Positions 16,271 to 25,014 of a DNA stretch of 64,000 bases are shown here, piece after piece; position 1 is the first letter of the stretch; each line of letters opens with the position of its first letter. Location: assembly GCA_017627975.1 (NCBI GenBank), contig JAGAFT010000040.1:1-64000 (forward strand). Direction: 5' to 3'. The stretch comes from Oscillospiraceae bacterium. Lineage in GTDB: Bacteria > Bacillota_A > Clostridia > Oscillospirales > Oscillospiraceae. Below the pieces are notes generated by a model. The model searched no databases, was not told where the DNA came from, and worked only from the letters and a program-made list of their open reading frames with translations. The position numbers and the translations under genes are program-made.

Positions 16271-16300
16271 GTCCTTCCCCGCCGGAGGGAGGGGAAGGAC
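16271..16300 (+). other. Perfect intercistronic hairpin after feoB
   Basis: GTCCTTCCCC (16271-16280) and GGGGAAGGAC (16291-16300) form a perfect 10-bp stem right after the feoB stop. AAAACCC follows instead of a U-run, so it looks like a stability or processing element rather than a terminator. Confidence 0.55.
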
Positions 16301-16351
16301 AAAACCCAAAGATAAGAGTTGCCCGGTGATTTGGAGAAAGGAGGAATCGCA

Positions 16352-16573
16352 ATGTTTACGTGGCTTTCAGCCAACCTTGTCAACCTGGTGATCGTGGCGG
16401 CCCTGGCACTGATCGTGGGCTTCGCGATCCGGAGCATGATCCGGGACCGAAAGGCCGGAAAATCCTCCTGTGGCGGCAGCTGTGCTTCCTGCGGCGCCTG
16501 CGGCAGCTGTGCAGGAAGCTGTACATCCGCTTTGTCTGCTCCGGCCGGGACTAAGAAAGGAACGCGGACATGA
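16352..16573 (+). CDS. FeoB-associated Cys-rich membrane protein
   Basis: This 73-residue protein has one N-terminal membrane helix (about 6-25), a basic stretch (RSMIRDRKAGK) and a cytoplasmic Cys-rich tail with six cysteines in CGGSCASCGACGSCAGSC. It matches the small FeoB-associated Cys-rich family found downstream of feoB. The cysteines could hand on or sense iron, but this is unproven. The ATG at 16352 follows AAAGGAGG by about eight bases. Its stop overlaps the next gene in an ATGA junction. Confidence 0.85.
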   Translation: MFTWLSANLVNLVIVAALALIVGFAIRSMIRDRKAGKSSCGGSCASCGACGSCAGSCTSALSAPAGTKKGTRT

Positions 16574-16824
16574 TCAAGACGATCGTGAAGGTGGACGGGA
16601 TGATGTGCGGCATGTGCGAAGCGCATGTCAACGACGCCGTCCGCAGAGCAATGCCGGTGAAGAAGGTCAGCTCTTCTCACATAAAGGGAGAAACCGTGAT
16701 TCTCAGTGAGGACGCACCAGACCCGGAAAAGATTCGGGACGCAATCAAACCGACAGGATACACGGTAACGGAAATCTCCAGCAGACCTTATGAAAAGAAA
16801 GGCCTCCGGGCACTCTTTGGCTGA
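16570..16824 (+). CDS. Heavy-metal-associated (HMA) domain protein
   Basis: An 84-residue soluble protein with a ferredoxin-like HMA fold: VKVDGMMCGMCEAHVNDAV carries the metal-binding MCxxC pair, followed by an altered VKKVSSSHIKGETVIL strand and IKPTGYTVTEI. The C-terminal tail YEKKGLRALFG is typical of small clostridial HMA proteins. Such domains bind Cu(I) or other soft metals, but the four-base overlap with the Cys-rich gene ties it to the feo operon, so an iron-related or metal-buffering role is possible. A terminator follows. Confidence 0.85.
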   Translation: MIKTIVKVDGMMCGMCEAHVNDAVRRAMPVKKVSSSHIKGETVILSEDAPDPEKIRDAIKPTGYTVTEISSRPYEKKGLRALFG

Positions 16825-16852
16825 CGGGAGAGAAGAGAATAATAAAAGCAGA

Positions 16853-16877
16853 AACCTGCCTGAGCGGCAGGTTTTTT
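16853..16877 (+). terminator. feo operon terminator
   Basis: AACCTGCC (16853-16860) and GGCAGGTT (16866-16873) form the stem of a small hairpin that runs into a six-base U-tract. Confidence 0.85.
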
Positions 16878-16960
16878 GCATATGACCTGGCTTCTCCGAG
16901 GAAAGTTAAGGTAAATCTAAGGATAATTTGTTAATGTTTCTTCTGCCACGGCAGAAATCC

Positions 16961-16989
16961 TTGAAAAAGGACAGAAAATACGGTAAAAT
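16961..16989 (+). promoter_or_regulatory. Promoter of the VTC operon
   Basis: TTGAAA (16961-16966) and TAAAAT (16984-16989) are 17 bp apart. Confidence 0.6.
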
Positions 16990-17016
16990 CCAAGAATCTG
17001 ACGAAGAGAAAAGAAG

Positions 17017-17703
17017 GTGAGTCTGCTGGAGACCCATTATCGGCATGAATGGAAGCACACGATCAACTATACAGATCTGCTGGTGATCCGACAGCGTCTG
17101 CGGGCTGTCGCGAAACCCGACGAGCATGCCCGGGGCGGGCAGTATCTGATCCGGAGCCTTTATTTTGACAATGCCCGGGATAAGGCACTGCGGGAGAAGA
17201 TCGACGGAGTCAACATGCGGGAAAAGTTCCGTATCCGGTATTACAACGGGGATACAACGCTGATCCACCTGGAGAAAAAGAGCCGACGCAGCGGCCTCGG
17301 AACCAAGTACAGCGCGGTGCTCAGCGCGGAAGAGGTACAGAAGATTCTCGATGGGGACATCGGCTGGATGCGCGGATGCGACCGGCCGCTGGTGCAGGAG
17401 CTCTACTGCAAGATGCGCAATCAGGGCTTGCGGCCGAAGACCATCGTCGATTATGTTCGGGAGCCCTATGTTTTCCGGCCGGGAAACGTTCGGGTAACCT
17501 TCGATCGGGACATCCGGACCGCGCTGTCCTGCGAGGACTTCCTGAATCCGGACTGTGTCACCATCCCGGCGGGAGATGCCGGGATCATCCTGGAGGTCAA
17601 GTGGGACGAATTTCTCCCGGACATCATTCGCGATGCGGTCTGGATGCCCGGCAGGCGGGAGACCGCGTTTTCCAAATATGCACAATGCAGAATCTACGGC
17701 TGA
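17017..17703 (+). CDS. VTC-domain (polyphosphate polymerase type) protein
   Basis: The 228-residue cytosolic protein is a VTC/CYTH-like tunnel enzyme. Basic and acidic residues expected to line the tunnel are present: RHEWKHTIN, YLIRSLYFDN, REKFRIRYYN, LEKKSRR, VTFDRDIRT and ILEVKWDEFLP. In yeast VTC this domain makes polyphosphate from ATP; bacterial homologues next to DUF4956 genes are not well characterised. The start is drawn at GTG 17017, but the GAAGG site abuts it, so a slightly later non-ATG start is possible. It is followed 27 bases later by the DUF4956 membrane gene. Confidence 0.85.
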   Translation: MSLLETHYRHEWKHTINYTDLLVIRQRLRAVAKPDEHARGGQYLIRSLYFDNARDKALREKIDGVNMREKFRIRYYNGDTTLIHLEKKSRRSGLGTKYSAVLSAEEVQKILDGDIGWMRGCDRPLVQELYCKMRNQGLRPKTIVDYVREPYVFRPGNVRVTFDRDIRTALSCEDFLNPDCVTIPAGDAGIILEVKWDEFLPDIIRDAVWMPGRRETAFSKYAQCRIYG

Positions 17704-17730
17704 GACAGATAGAAAAAAGGAGATCAAACG

Positions 17731-18402
17731 ATGACATTTCAAGATGTTTTCAAGTCCAGTTTTCTGGAAAATGTGAGTGCGATCAGCGTTCTGGATATGG
17801 GGCTGGCGCTGCTGCTGGCCTTCGGACTGGGGCTGTTCATCTTTTTTGTTTATAAAAAGACCTACGCCGGAGTGATGTATTCCTCCAGCTTCGGCGTGAC
17901 GCTGGTGGCGCTGACGATGATCACAACGCTGGTGATTTTGGCGGTCACATCGAACGTGGTGCTCTCCCTTGGCATGGTGGGCGCGCTTTCCATCGTTCGT
18001 TTCCGTACGGCAATCAAGGAGCCCCTGGACATCGCCTTCCTGTTCTGGGCGATCGCAGTGGGCATCGTACTGGCGGCGGGGATGATCCCGCTGGCGGTGT
18101 TTGGAAGTCTGTTTATCGGAATCATCATCCTGATCTTTGCCAACCGCAAGGACATGACCAATCCCTTCATTGTGGTGCTGGAATGTGACGGTCACGAAAA
18201 TGAAGAGAAGGCTCTGGACGCTCTTCGGCAGCACACCAGACGCTGCACGGTCAAGAGCAAGACCGCACGCAAGGGCGCGGTGGAGCTGAACCTCGAGGTC
18301 CGGCTGCGGGATACCAACACCGACTTTATCAATGAGCTTTCGGAGATGGAAGGGGTTCGGTCTGCCGTACTGGTCAGCTACAACGGAGATTACATGGGCT
18401 GA
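17731..18402 (+). CDS. DUF4956 integral membrane protein
   Basis: The 223-residue protein has about four membrane helices in its first 145 residues, with the conserved SLGMVGALSIVRFRTAIKEP motif between helices, then a cytosolic domain of about 80 residues. This matches DUF4956, a family of unknown function that regularly follows VTC-domain genes. A joint role in making or exporting a phosphate-rich or surface polymer is suggested only by this neighbourhood. It has its own AAAGGAG site and is 13 bases upstream of the beta-helix gene. Confidence 0.85.
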   Translation: MTFQDVFKSSFLENVSAISVLDMGLALLLAFGLGLFIFFVYKKTYAGVMYSSSFGVTLVALTMITTLVILAVTSNVVLSLGMVGALSIVRFRTAIKEPLDIAFLFWAIAVGIVLAAGMIPLAVFGSLFIGIIILIFANRKDMTNPFIVVLECDGHENEEKALDALRQHTRRCTVKSKTARKGAVELNLEVRLRDTNTDFINELSEMEGVRSAVLVSYNGDYMG

Positions 18403-18415
18403 GGAGGTCCGGATC

Positions 18416-20557
18416 ATGTCAACACATCGATATTTTGATGCGATCTGTGTTGTCGTGCTCATGCTGACGCTGTTGATCACCGTCCTGTTCATGAACGGAG
18501 AGGCCTATGGAATTCAGGTGATCGTGGATGAGGACGCCGAGGCCTACGGGCATGCCGTCCTTTTCACGGAGAACGATAAGAACGGAGCCTGGGATACCAC
18601 ACGTGCAACGAGGATTACGCTGGACGGAGACGAGGTCTCCGTATTCGGAGGCGGTGCCTACGCCTTTGACGGCAACGTCATGATCACCGGAAAAGGAAAG
18701 TATGTGATTTCCGGAACTCTGACAGACGGAAGCGTGATTGTAGACGCGGATAGCAGTGCCAAGATCTGGATCATGCTGGACGGTGTCGATATCACCTGCT
18801 CAACAGGGGCGTGCCTCGATGTGGAACAGGCGGACAAGGTGTTCCTCACCCTGGCAGAGGGAAGCAATAACCGTCTGACTACAATGGGCTTCTCGGCAGA
18901 GAACCGGACAGCGGGCATGGACGGCGCCGTCTTTTCCCGGGACGATCTGACGATCAACGGAACCGGCAGCCTGACCGTGACGGCAGCGGAAGAAAGCGGG
19001 ATTGTCTGCAATGACGAGCTCGTTTTCACCGGCGGGAGCATCACCGTGGATGCTGCAGCGGATGCTCTTCACGTCAACGACAACCTGCGCATCTTGGAAA
19101 CGCAGCTGAACCTGAAAGCCGGAGACGACGGGATCTCCCTCACGGGATTAGAAAGCGAGCTGTACTGGGAATCCGGTACATTGACGGCCACAGCCACGGG
19201 AGACGGCATCAATGCAGAAAACAACATCCGCATCCTGAATGGTTCTCTGACACTGGAAGTCGGAGACGACGGAATCTCGGTGGGCGGCGTTACAGGGACG
19301 CTTGAGATTACGGGCGGAACCGTTCAGATCACAGCGGCGGATAAGGGAATCGCCGCAGAAAACAGCGTAACGCTGGCCGGCGGAAACGTCGAAATCGTCG
19401 CGGAAGACGACGGCATATCGACAGCAGGCCTGTTCCGGATGGAAGACGGAAAGCTCGCCATCACAACCAGGGACGATGGAATTCATTCCGATACGGCGGT
19501 GGAGATCCGAGGCGGGACCGTCCAGATCCCGAGCTGCTACGAGGGGATCGAAGCGGTCACGATTGACGTGAGCGGCGGTGAGATCACAATTTACCCGGAG
19601 GACGACGGCCTCAACGCAAACGGAGGTACGGACAGCTTTGGCGGGACAGGCTTTGGCGGCAGAGGCGGCTTCATCGGAGGGCCGGGCGGCATGTTCGGCG
19701 GACCCGATTCAGGGATGCCCGGACAGACCGGTGAAGGTGAGAATGGCGGATTTGAGCCGCCGATGATGCCGGATGAAAACGGGAACGAGAGACCCGAGGC
19801 ACCCATGATGCCGGTTGAGAACGGAGATGTCAGGTCCGAGACCCCTGTGATGGGGAACGGGGAAGAACAGCATGAACCCGGCACGGATGCTGCCGCAGGG
19901 GAGCGCCCGACGATGACGATGCAGGATGCAGCCTCGAGCGAGATGACGGAGAACACAGAGACCTGGATCCATGTCAGCGGCGGCAGCTTAACCGTCATCA
20001 ACAGCGTTGCCCGGGACGCAGACGGGCTGGATTCCAACGGAGACATCATCATCTCCGGCGGAGTGATCCGCGTGAGCCTGACCAACAGCGGCAGCAACAG
20101 CGCGCTGGACTGCGGCAGTGAAAGCGGCGGTGTCATGGAAATCAGCGGCGGAGAGGTCATCGCCTGTGGAAGCTATGCCATGGCGGAGGGCTTTGATGAC
20201 AGCTCAAGTCAGTGCTCCATCCTGTATAACCTCAAGCGCGGAGCGCCTGCCGGGACGATGGTTGCCCTGGAAGACCGTGAAGGGAACGTTATTCTGAGTT
20301 ATGAAGCCCCTTGCAGCTTCTCTTCCGTGGCGATCAGCTGCCCGGAGATGCAGATGGGAGAGACTTATCTTGTTGCCATCGGCGACAGCGTCGAAGAGAT
20401 CACCCTGGACTCGGTTTCCGCGTCCTTCGATGACGCCCAGAGTGAGGGCTTCGGCGGCCCGATGAACTGGGGGCATATGCGCTTCCGGCCGGAATCCGAG
20501 CAGAACAGCGCCGCTCCGACAGAGACGGAAACGGCTGATACCGCGGCACAACAGTGA
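18416..20557 (+). CDS. Exported beta-helix protein with Cthe_2159-type carbohydrate-binding repeats
   Basis: The 713-residue protein has one N-terminal membrane segment (about 12-30) and then repeated strands of the type ADDGI, EDDGIS and GDGINAENNI (about 215-420). These are the turns of a right-handed beta-helix seen in the Cthe_2159 family, which binds plant polysaccharides and calcium. A Gly-rich insert (about 420-450) and a Pro/Met/Glu-rich stretch with repeated PMMP units (about 465-500) follow, then a second short helix block. The ATG at 18416 has GAGGAGG eight bases upstream. It is probably surface-anchored and works with the VTC and DUF4956 proteins. The ligand is unknown. Confidence 0.82.
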   Translation: MSTHRYFDAICVVVLMLTLLITVLFMNGEAYGIQVIVDEDAEAYGHAVLFTENDKNGAWDTTRATRITLDGDEVSVFGGGAYAFDGNVMITGKGKYVISGTLTDGSVIVDADSSAKIWIMLDGVDITCSTGACLDVEQADKVFLTLAEGSNNRLTTMGFSAENRTAGMDGAVFSRDDLTINGTGSLTVTAAEESGIVCNDELVFTGGSITVDAAADALHVNDNLRILETQLNLKAGDDGISLTGLESELYWESGTLTATATGDGINAENNIRILNGSLTLEVGDDGISVGGVTGTLEITGGTVQITAADKGIAAENSVTLAGGNVEIVAEDDGISTAGLFRMEDGKLAITTRDDGIHSDTAVEIRGGTVQIPSCYEGIEAVTIDVSGGEITIYPEDDGLNANGGTDSFGGTGFGGRGGFIGGPGGMFGGPDSGMPGQTGEGENGGFEPPMMPDENGNERPEAPMMPVENGDVRSETPVMGNGEEQHEPGTDAAAGERPTMTMQDAASSEMTENTETWIHVSGGSLTVINSVARDADGLDSNGDIIISGGVIRVSLTNSGSNSALDCGSESGGVMEISGGEVIACGSYAMAEGFDDSSSQCSILYNLKRGAPAGTMVALEDREGNVILSYEAPCSFSSVAISCPEMQMGETYLVAIGDSVEEITLDSVSASFDDAQSEGFGGPMNWGHMRFRPESEQNSAAPTETETADTAAQQ

Positions 20558-20566
20558 ATTAGAGAT

Positions 20567-20598
20567 GCAGGCCTCGAAGCGAACAGCTCCGGGCCTGC
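20567..20598 (+). terminator. Weak hairpin after the beta-helix gene
   Basis: GCAGGCC (20567-20573) pairs with GGCCTGC (20592-20598), then TTCCAT. The U-run is poor, so termination is uncertain. Confidence 0.35.
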
Positions 20599-20673
20599 TT
20601 CCATCTTCTCGAAGGCGTGAGAGCGGACTTGAAAGAGAGAAAACCAAGGAACGGACAGAGCAAGAAATAGCGA

Positions 20674-20702
20674 TTGACGCTGACAGAGGGAGCGGCTATA
20701 AT
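20674..20702 (+). promoter_or_regulatory. moeA promoter
   Basis: TTGACG (20674-20679) and TATAAT (20697-20702) are 17 bp apart. Confidence 0.75.
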
Positions 20703-20753
20703 GACTTTGAAGTCATATCTGCCGGTCCGGAGGGACCGCGGAAAGGAACTGTG

Positions 20754-21971
20754 ATGCCGATTACAACACCGTATCTGGAAGGGCGCAGAATCGTAACAAG
20801 CTTTATCTCTCCGGTGGGGACAGAGCTCTGCCCCATCGAGCTCTCCGCCGGCCGAATCCTGGCGGAGGATCTGATCGCTGCACAGAATGTCCCCCCATTT
20901 GACCGTTCCCCCTTTGACGGGTATGTATTTCGGGCGGAGGACAGCCGGAATGCCTCCAGGGAGACACCGGTAAGCCTGCGGATTCTTGAGGAAATCCCGG
21001 CATCCGGCGTACCGCACTTTCCGATCACACCGGGAACGGCCTCAAAGATCCTGACCGGTGCACCAATTCCCGAGGGAGGAGATGCGGTTGTTCCGTTTGA
21101 GCATACCAAATTCACCGAAGAGACGGTGACGCTGTTCTCTTCCTACGTCTCCGGTACCAACATCGTACGGATCGGAGAGGATATCCGAAAGGGCAGCCTG
21201 CTCACAGAGAAGGGAACTCTGATCGATCCCGGTGTGATGGGCTCGCTGGCTGCACAGAACATCAGCCGGCCGCTGGTCTACAGGCGGCCGCGCGTTGCGG
21301 TGCTGGCTACCGGGAGTGAGCTGGTAGAACTGGGGCATGACCTGGCACCGGGAAAGATCCATGACACAAACAGCTACAGCATGGCGGGCGCTATCCGGGA
21401 CCAGGGGGCGGAACCGGTCTATTACCGTGCGGTAAATGACAGCGTGGAGTCAATCGCCGAGGGACTGGAGAAGAGCCTGTCCGAGTGTGACGCGGTGGTG
21501 ACCACAGGCGGTGTTTCGGTCGGTGATTACGACCTGACGCCGGCCGCCATGGAAGCGATCGGCGCGGAGGTTTTCTTCCGCAAAGTTGACCTGAAGCCCG
21601 GTATGGCCTGCGCCTACGGGCAGAAGAATGGAAAGCTGATCTGCGGCTTATCAGGCAATCCGGCCTCTTCCATCACAAACTTTTATGCCATTGCCATGCC
21701 TGCGTTTCGGAAGCTCTGCGGACTTGGGGACTATGAGATTCATGAATTCCCGATCCGCCTGGCAGAGCGCTTTGGGAAGACGAGCCCGAACAACCGCATG
21801 CTGCGCGGCTTTCTGGAGCTATCCGACGGCACGGTCCGGATGCGTCTGTCAAAGGGGCAGGGCAATGTCATGATCAGCGGATTGATCGGCTGCGACGTGG
21901 CGGCGGTGATCCCTGCGGGAAGCGGACCGCTGGAAGCCGGGACAGAGCTCAGAGGCTTCTTCCTGAGATAA
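20754..21971 (+). CDS. moeA: Molybdopterin molybdotransferase MoeA
   Basis: The 405-residue protein has all MoeA blocks: VPPFDRSPFDGYVFRAED (N-terminal core), KILTGAPIPEGGDAVVPFE, the molybdopterin-binding ATGSELVELG, TTGGVSVGDYD and GLSGNPASS. It inserts molybdate (or tungstate) into adenylated molybdopterin in the cytosol. The ATG at 20754 follows AAAGGA; earlier in-frame codons lie on or before the promoter and were rejected. mobB starts 15 bases later. A molybdenum or tungsten enzyme such as formate dehydrogenase may be served, but none is in the window. Confidence 0.95.
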   Translation: MPITTPYLEGRRIVTSFISPVGTELCPIELSAGRILAEDLIAAQNVPPFDRSPFDGYVFRAEDSRNASRETPVSLRILEEIPASGVPHFPITPGTASKILTGAPIPEGGDAVVPFEHTKFTEETVTLFSSYVSGTNIVRIGEDIRKGSLLTEKGTLIDPGVMGSLAAQNISRPLVYRRPRVAVLATGSELVELGHDLAPGKIHDTNSYSMAGAIRDQGAEPVYYRAVNDSVESIAEGLEKSLSECDAVVTTGGVSVGDYDLTPAAMEAIGAEVFFRKVDLKPGMACAYGQKNGKLICGLSGNPASSITNFYAIAMPAFRKLCGLGDYEIHEFPIRLAERFGKTSPNNRMLRGFLELSDGTVRMRLSKGQGNVMISGLIGCDVAAVIPAGSGPLEAGTELRGFFLR

Positions 21972-21986
21972 GAAAGGTGTAAGCGC

Positions 21987-22529
21987 GTGGAAAGAGCAGT
22001 CAGTATCCTTGGCTTTGCAGGCTATTCCGGATCCGGAAAGACAACTCTGATCGAGAGACTGATCCCGCTGCTGGAACAAGAGGGGATCCGGACCGCCGTC
22101 ATCAAGCATGATGCGCACGGGCTGCGTTTTGACACGGAGGGGAAAGACTCTCAGCGCTTTTCGGCGGCGGGAACAGCCTGTTCCCTCGTGAACGGACCGT
22201 CTGAGAGTGCAATCTTTCTCCGGAAGCCCCTGACCCTGGAGGAATCCATCCGTGCTGCGGCACTGCTCTCAAGTGCACAGCTCATTCTGATTGAGGGATA
22301 TAAGCACAATGCCTATGCCAGGATCGGCATCATGCGCCGGGAGACGGGGAAGGGCTTTCCCGATGCAGCAGAGCGCTTTGCGGCATTGGTGACGGACGAC
22401 GAGACAGTCAAAGCGGAGATTCCTGTATTTCACCCGGATGACGTGAAAGGGCTCTCGGCGTTCATTCTGGAGAATCTGAAGATGTTTGAGATCCGGATTT
22501 TGGACCGGACTGGTCAAATAGGCTGTTGA
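21987..22529 (+). CDS. mobB: Molybdopterin-guanine dinucleotide biosynthesis adapter MobB
   Basis: The 180-residue P-loop protein has FAGYSGSGKTTLIERLIPLL at its N-terminus, VIKHDAHG with the family His, FDTEGKDSQRFSAAG, and LILIEGYKH. MobB is a GTP-binding helper for adding GMP to molybdopterin. The start is GTG at 21987 with AAAGG upstream. It is co-transcribed with moeA. Its last codons overlap the -35 box of the metK promoter. Confidence 0.92.
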   Translation: MERAVSILGFAGYSGSGKTTLIERLIPLLEQEGIRTAVIKHDAHGLRFDTEGKDSQRFSAAGTACSLVNGPSESAIFLRKPLTLEESIRAAALLSSAQLILIEGYKHNAYARIGIMRRETGKGFPDAAERFAALVTDDETVKAEIPVFHPDDVKGLSAFILENLKMFEIRILDRTGQIGC

Positions 22530-22553
22530 CAAGCCGGAAAAACCTGATATAAT
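22526..22553 (+). promoter_or_regulatory. metK leader promoter
   Basis: TTGACA (22526-22531) overlaps the mobB stop codon and TATAAT (22548-22553) follows after 16 bp. Transcription would start just before the S-box aptamer. Confidence 0.8.
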
Positions 22554-22571
22554 ACGCTTAACAATTAAACA

Positions 22572-22667
22572 CCTTATCAAGAGTGGTGGAGGGAACGGCC
22601 CTGTGAAACCCGGCAACCTGCGGTGATGCGTAAGGTGCCAAGTCCGGCGGTGAGACGAAAGATGAGG
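22572..22667 (+). ncRNA. SAM-I (S-box) riboswitch aptamer
   Basis: The S-box consensus is present in order: CCTTATCAAGAG, GGTGGAGGGA, GGCCCTGTGAAACCCGGCAA, GGTGCCAAGTCC, and a closing GATGAGG that pairs with CCTTATC to form P1. It lies directly before a terminator and metK, so high SAM should stop metK transcription. Confidence 0.95.
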
Positions 22668-22689
22668 CTTCTGACAGTGAACCCTTTTG

Positions 22690-22716
22690 CGCCCCGGATT
22701 TCCCGGGGCGTTTTTT
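22690..22716 (+). terminator. S-box-controlled terminator before metK
   Basis: CGCCCCGG (22690-22697) and CCGGGGCG (22703-22710) form the stem, followed by six T. This is the expression platform of the SAM riboswitch. Confidence 0.9.
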
Positions 22717-22750
22717 GATGCCGCTCGGATAAGAAAGAAAGGAAAACGAT

Positions 22751-23902
22751 ATGAGCCATTATTACTTCACCTCAGAATCTGTCACCAAAGGACATCCCGA
22801 TAAAATCTGCGACCAGATTTCGGACGCTGTGCTGGATGCCATTCTGGAACAGGACCCAAACGGACGTGTTGCCTGTGAGACGACGGCTTCCACCGGTCTG
22901 GTGCATATCATGGGTGAGATCAGCACCGACTGCTATGTGGACATCCAGAAGGTCGCCCGCAGCGTGATCCGTGACATCGGCTATGACCGGGCCAAGTACG
23001 GTTTCGACTGCGACACCTGCGGCATCATCGTGAACATCGACGAGCAGTCCGGAGACATCGCGCTGGGCACCAATGACGAGGTCGGCGGAGCGGGAGACCA
23101 GGGCATGATGTTCGGCTATGCCTGCGACGAAACACCGGAAAAGATGCCGCTGGCGATTTCACTGGCCCACAAGCTGGCCAAGCGACTGACACAGGTGCGC
23201 AAGGAGGGACTTGTCGGCTATCTGCGTCCGGACGGAAAGACACAGGTCACCATTGAGTACGACGAAGAGCGGCGGCCGGTGCGCGTGGATACCGTTGTGA
23301 TTTCGACCCAGCACGCCCCGGAGGCGGAGCTGGAGCAGATCCGGCAGGACATGATCGACCTGGTGATCAGGCCAACAGTGCCCGCAGAGCTGTTGGACGA
23401 GAAGACGAAGATCTATGTCAATCCGACCGGACGCTTCGTCATCGGCGGACCGCAGGGCGACTCCGGCCTGACAGGCAGAAAGATCATCGTCGACACCTAT
23501 GGCGGCAGCGCCCCGCACGGCGGCGGCGCCTTCTCCGGAAAGGATCCGACCAAGGTGGACCGCAGTGCAGCCTACGCGGCGCGCTGGGCGGCGAAGAATG
23601 TCGTGGCGGCGGGACTTGCCAAGCGGTGCCAGATTCAGCTTGCCTATGCCATCGGCGTGGCACAGCCGGTCAGCATCCTGGTGGAGACCTTCGGCACCGG
23701 CACCGTCTCCGACGATGTGCTGAGCAGGGCAGTGGAACAGGTCTTTGACTTCCGTCCCGCGGCCATCATCCGAGAGCTGGATCTGCGCAAGCCCATCTAC
23801 CGGAAGCTGGCTGCCTACGGGCATATGGGCCGTGAGGACCTGGGGGTCCGTTGGGAGGACTGCGACAAGGTCGAGGAGCTGAAAGCGGCTGTGGGCGTAT
23901 AA
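22751..23902 (+). CDS. metK: S-adenosylmethionine synthetase (MetK)
   Basis: The 383-residue cytosolic enzyme makes SAM from methionine and ATP. Motifs are [19 protein letters not shown] (split at the start), [12 protein letters not shown] near residue 115, and [19 protein letters not shown] near 260; length is as expected. AAAGGA lies about eight bases before the ATG. It is a single-gene transcript under an S-box riboswitch, so it responds to SAM itself. Confidence 0.97.
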   Translation: MSHYYFTSESVTKGHPDKICDQISDAVLDAILEQDPNGRVACETTASTGLVHIMGEISTDCYVDIQKVARSVIRDIGYDRAKYGFDCDTCGIIVNIDEQSGDIALGTNDEVGGAGDQGMMFGYACDETPEKMPLAISLAHKLAKRLTQVRKEGLVGYLRPDGKTQVTIEYDEERRPVRVDTVVISTQHAPEAELEQIRQDMIDLVIRPTVPAELLDEKTKIYVNPTGRFVIGGPQGDSGLTGRKIIVDTYGGSAPHGGGAFSGKDPTKVDRSAAYAARWAAKNVVAAGLAKRCQIQLAYAIGVAQPVSILVETFGTGTVSDDVLSRAVEQVFDFRPAAIIRELDLRKPIYRKLAAYGHMGREDLGVRWEDCDKVEELKAAVGV

Positions 23903-23943
23903 GACGCACAGCTGCTGCGACGGACAAAAAGCGTAAAAACTGT

Positions 23944-23972
23944 TTGTATCCCCGGGCGGAGTATGGTATAAT
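23944..23972 (+). promoter_or_regulatory. Promoter of the broken secreted-protein gene
   Basis: TTGTAT (23944-23949) and TATAAT (23967-23972) are 17 bp apart, so the transcript may still be made. Confidence 0.6.
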
Positions 23973-24030
23973 AAGAACATAATTATTCACATCATCTATA
24001 TTTCATACTGTTTTAAGAAAGGAAAAGAGA

Positions 24031-24855
24031 ACGAAAAAACTAATCAGCGTTCTTTTGGCAGTGCTGATGCTTGCCTCCCTCGGAACCGCGGCGTTCGCAG
24101 AGGAAGACAATCCGGCTCTTACACCGGAAATGGTTCTCGAATGGCTTGACGAAGGAGATGAAGCAGCGGAAGACGTGGACGATCAGACTGCCAATGCCGC
24201 TCTTCGTCTGGCAGAAATGGTGATTGCGCTTGATAATCAGTTGATGGCCAGCTAGGAAGAAGTTGACAGAGCTGAAACGATCCTGGGCTATCTCGCAGAA
24301 GTTGACCATCCAGACGTGAGCGATGAGCTGAAGCTCGCAACCGGTTTAATTCGGACCTTTGACGGTCTGTATCTGTTCTCTGATCAGGTCGACAGAGAGG
24401 GTAAATATGAAGAGTATGTTGAGAGTATCGTTGGCAGTTATGCCGCCCAGAATGACAACGCTGCAAATGCTACAGAGCAGGCAGTAAATGCACTTTATCA
24501 GTCCGTAAAGCTGGTAGCGCTTCTGGTTGAGGAGCACAGCACCTCTCAGGACATGATCGACCAGATCGAAGCGGGCCTGACCCAGTTCGGCGAGGATATG
24601 GATGGCTGTGAAACCGCAGGTGAACACCTGTCAAATGGGGCTTACTGGCTTTGCAAGATGTTTGGAGCCCTCGGAAAACTGCGCGATCCGGATGGAAGCT
24701 TTTATGCTCAGATCGAGGATCTGATGGCAGACACCCAGGAAAACAGCGACTTTCAGGACGGTGTTCTTCAAAAAACGGTTGTCTGGCTCAAGGGATGCGT
24801 CAGGATGACCGGACTTCTCGCCGACGAGGCGGAAGCGGCCATGGCAGCAGCCTGA
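24031..24855 (+). pseudogene. Exported helical protein gene with lost start codon and internal amber stop
   Basis: One reading frame runs from 24031 to 24855. It opens with a classical signal peptide (KKLISVLLAVLMLASLG then TAAFA) but the first codon is ACG where ATG is expected, correctly spaced after AAAGGA. It is interrupted at 24253-24255 by TAG (between NQLMAS and EEVDRAET) and then continues without shift for 200 more codons of helical, acidic sequence. Both lesions could be single C/T transitions. Promoter, Shine-Dalgarno and terminator are intact, so decay is recent, or expression uses unusual decoding. Function of the intact protein is unknown. Confidence 0.75.
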
Positions 24856-24920
24856 CGGTTTACCCAGCGCGATATGTGTTATATGTAATATCAATTATAC
24901 AAGATAATATCCCCCATAGG

Positions 24921-24951
24921 AAAAAACCGGGACCGATCAGTCCCGGTTTTT
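24921..24951. terminator. Bidirectional terminator
   Basis: ACCGGGAC (24926-24933) and GTCCCGGT (24940-24947) are flanked by A and T runs, serving the pseudogene on the plus strand and the flavoprotein gene on the minus strand. It marks the left edge of the catabolic island. Confidence 0.8.
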
Positions 24952-25014
24952 CATTTTCAAATGCTCAAACATAATAATTATAAGTAAGTTTAATCGGACT
25001 TATTGAAATAACAA

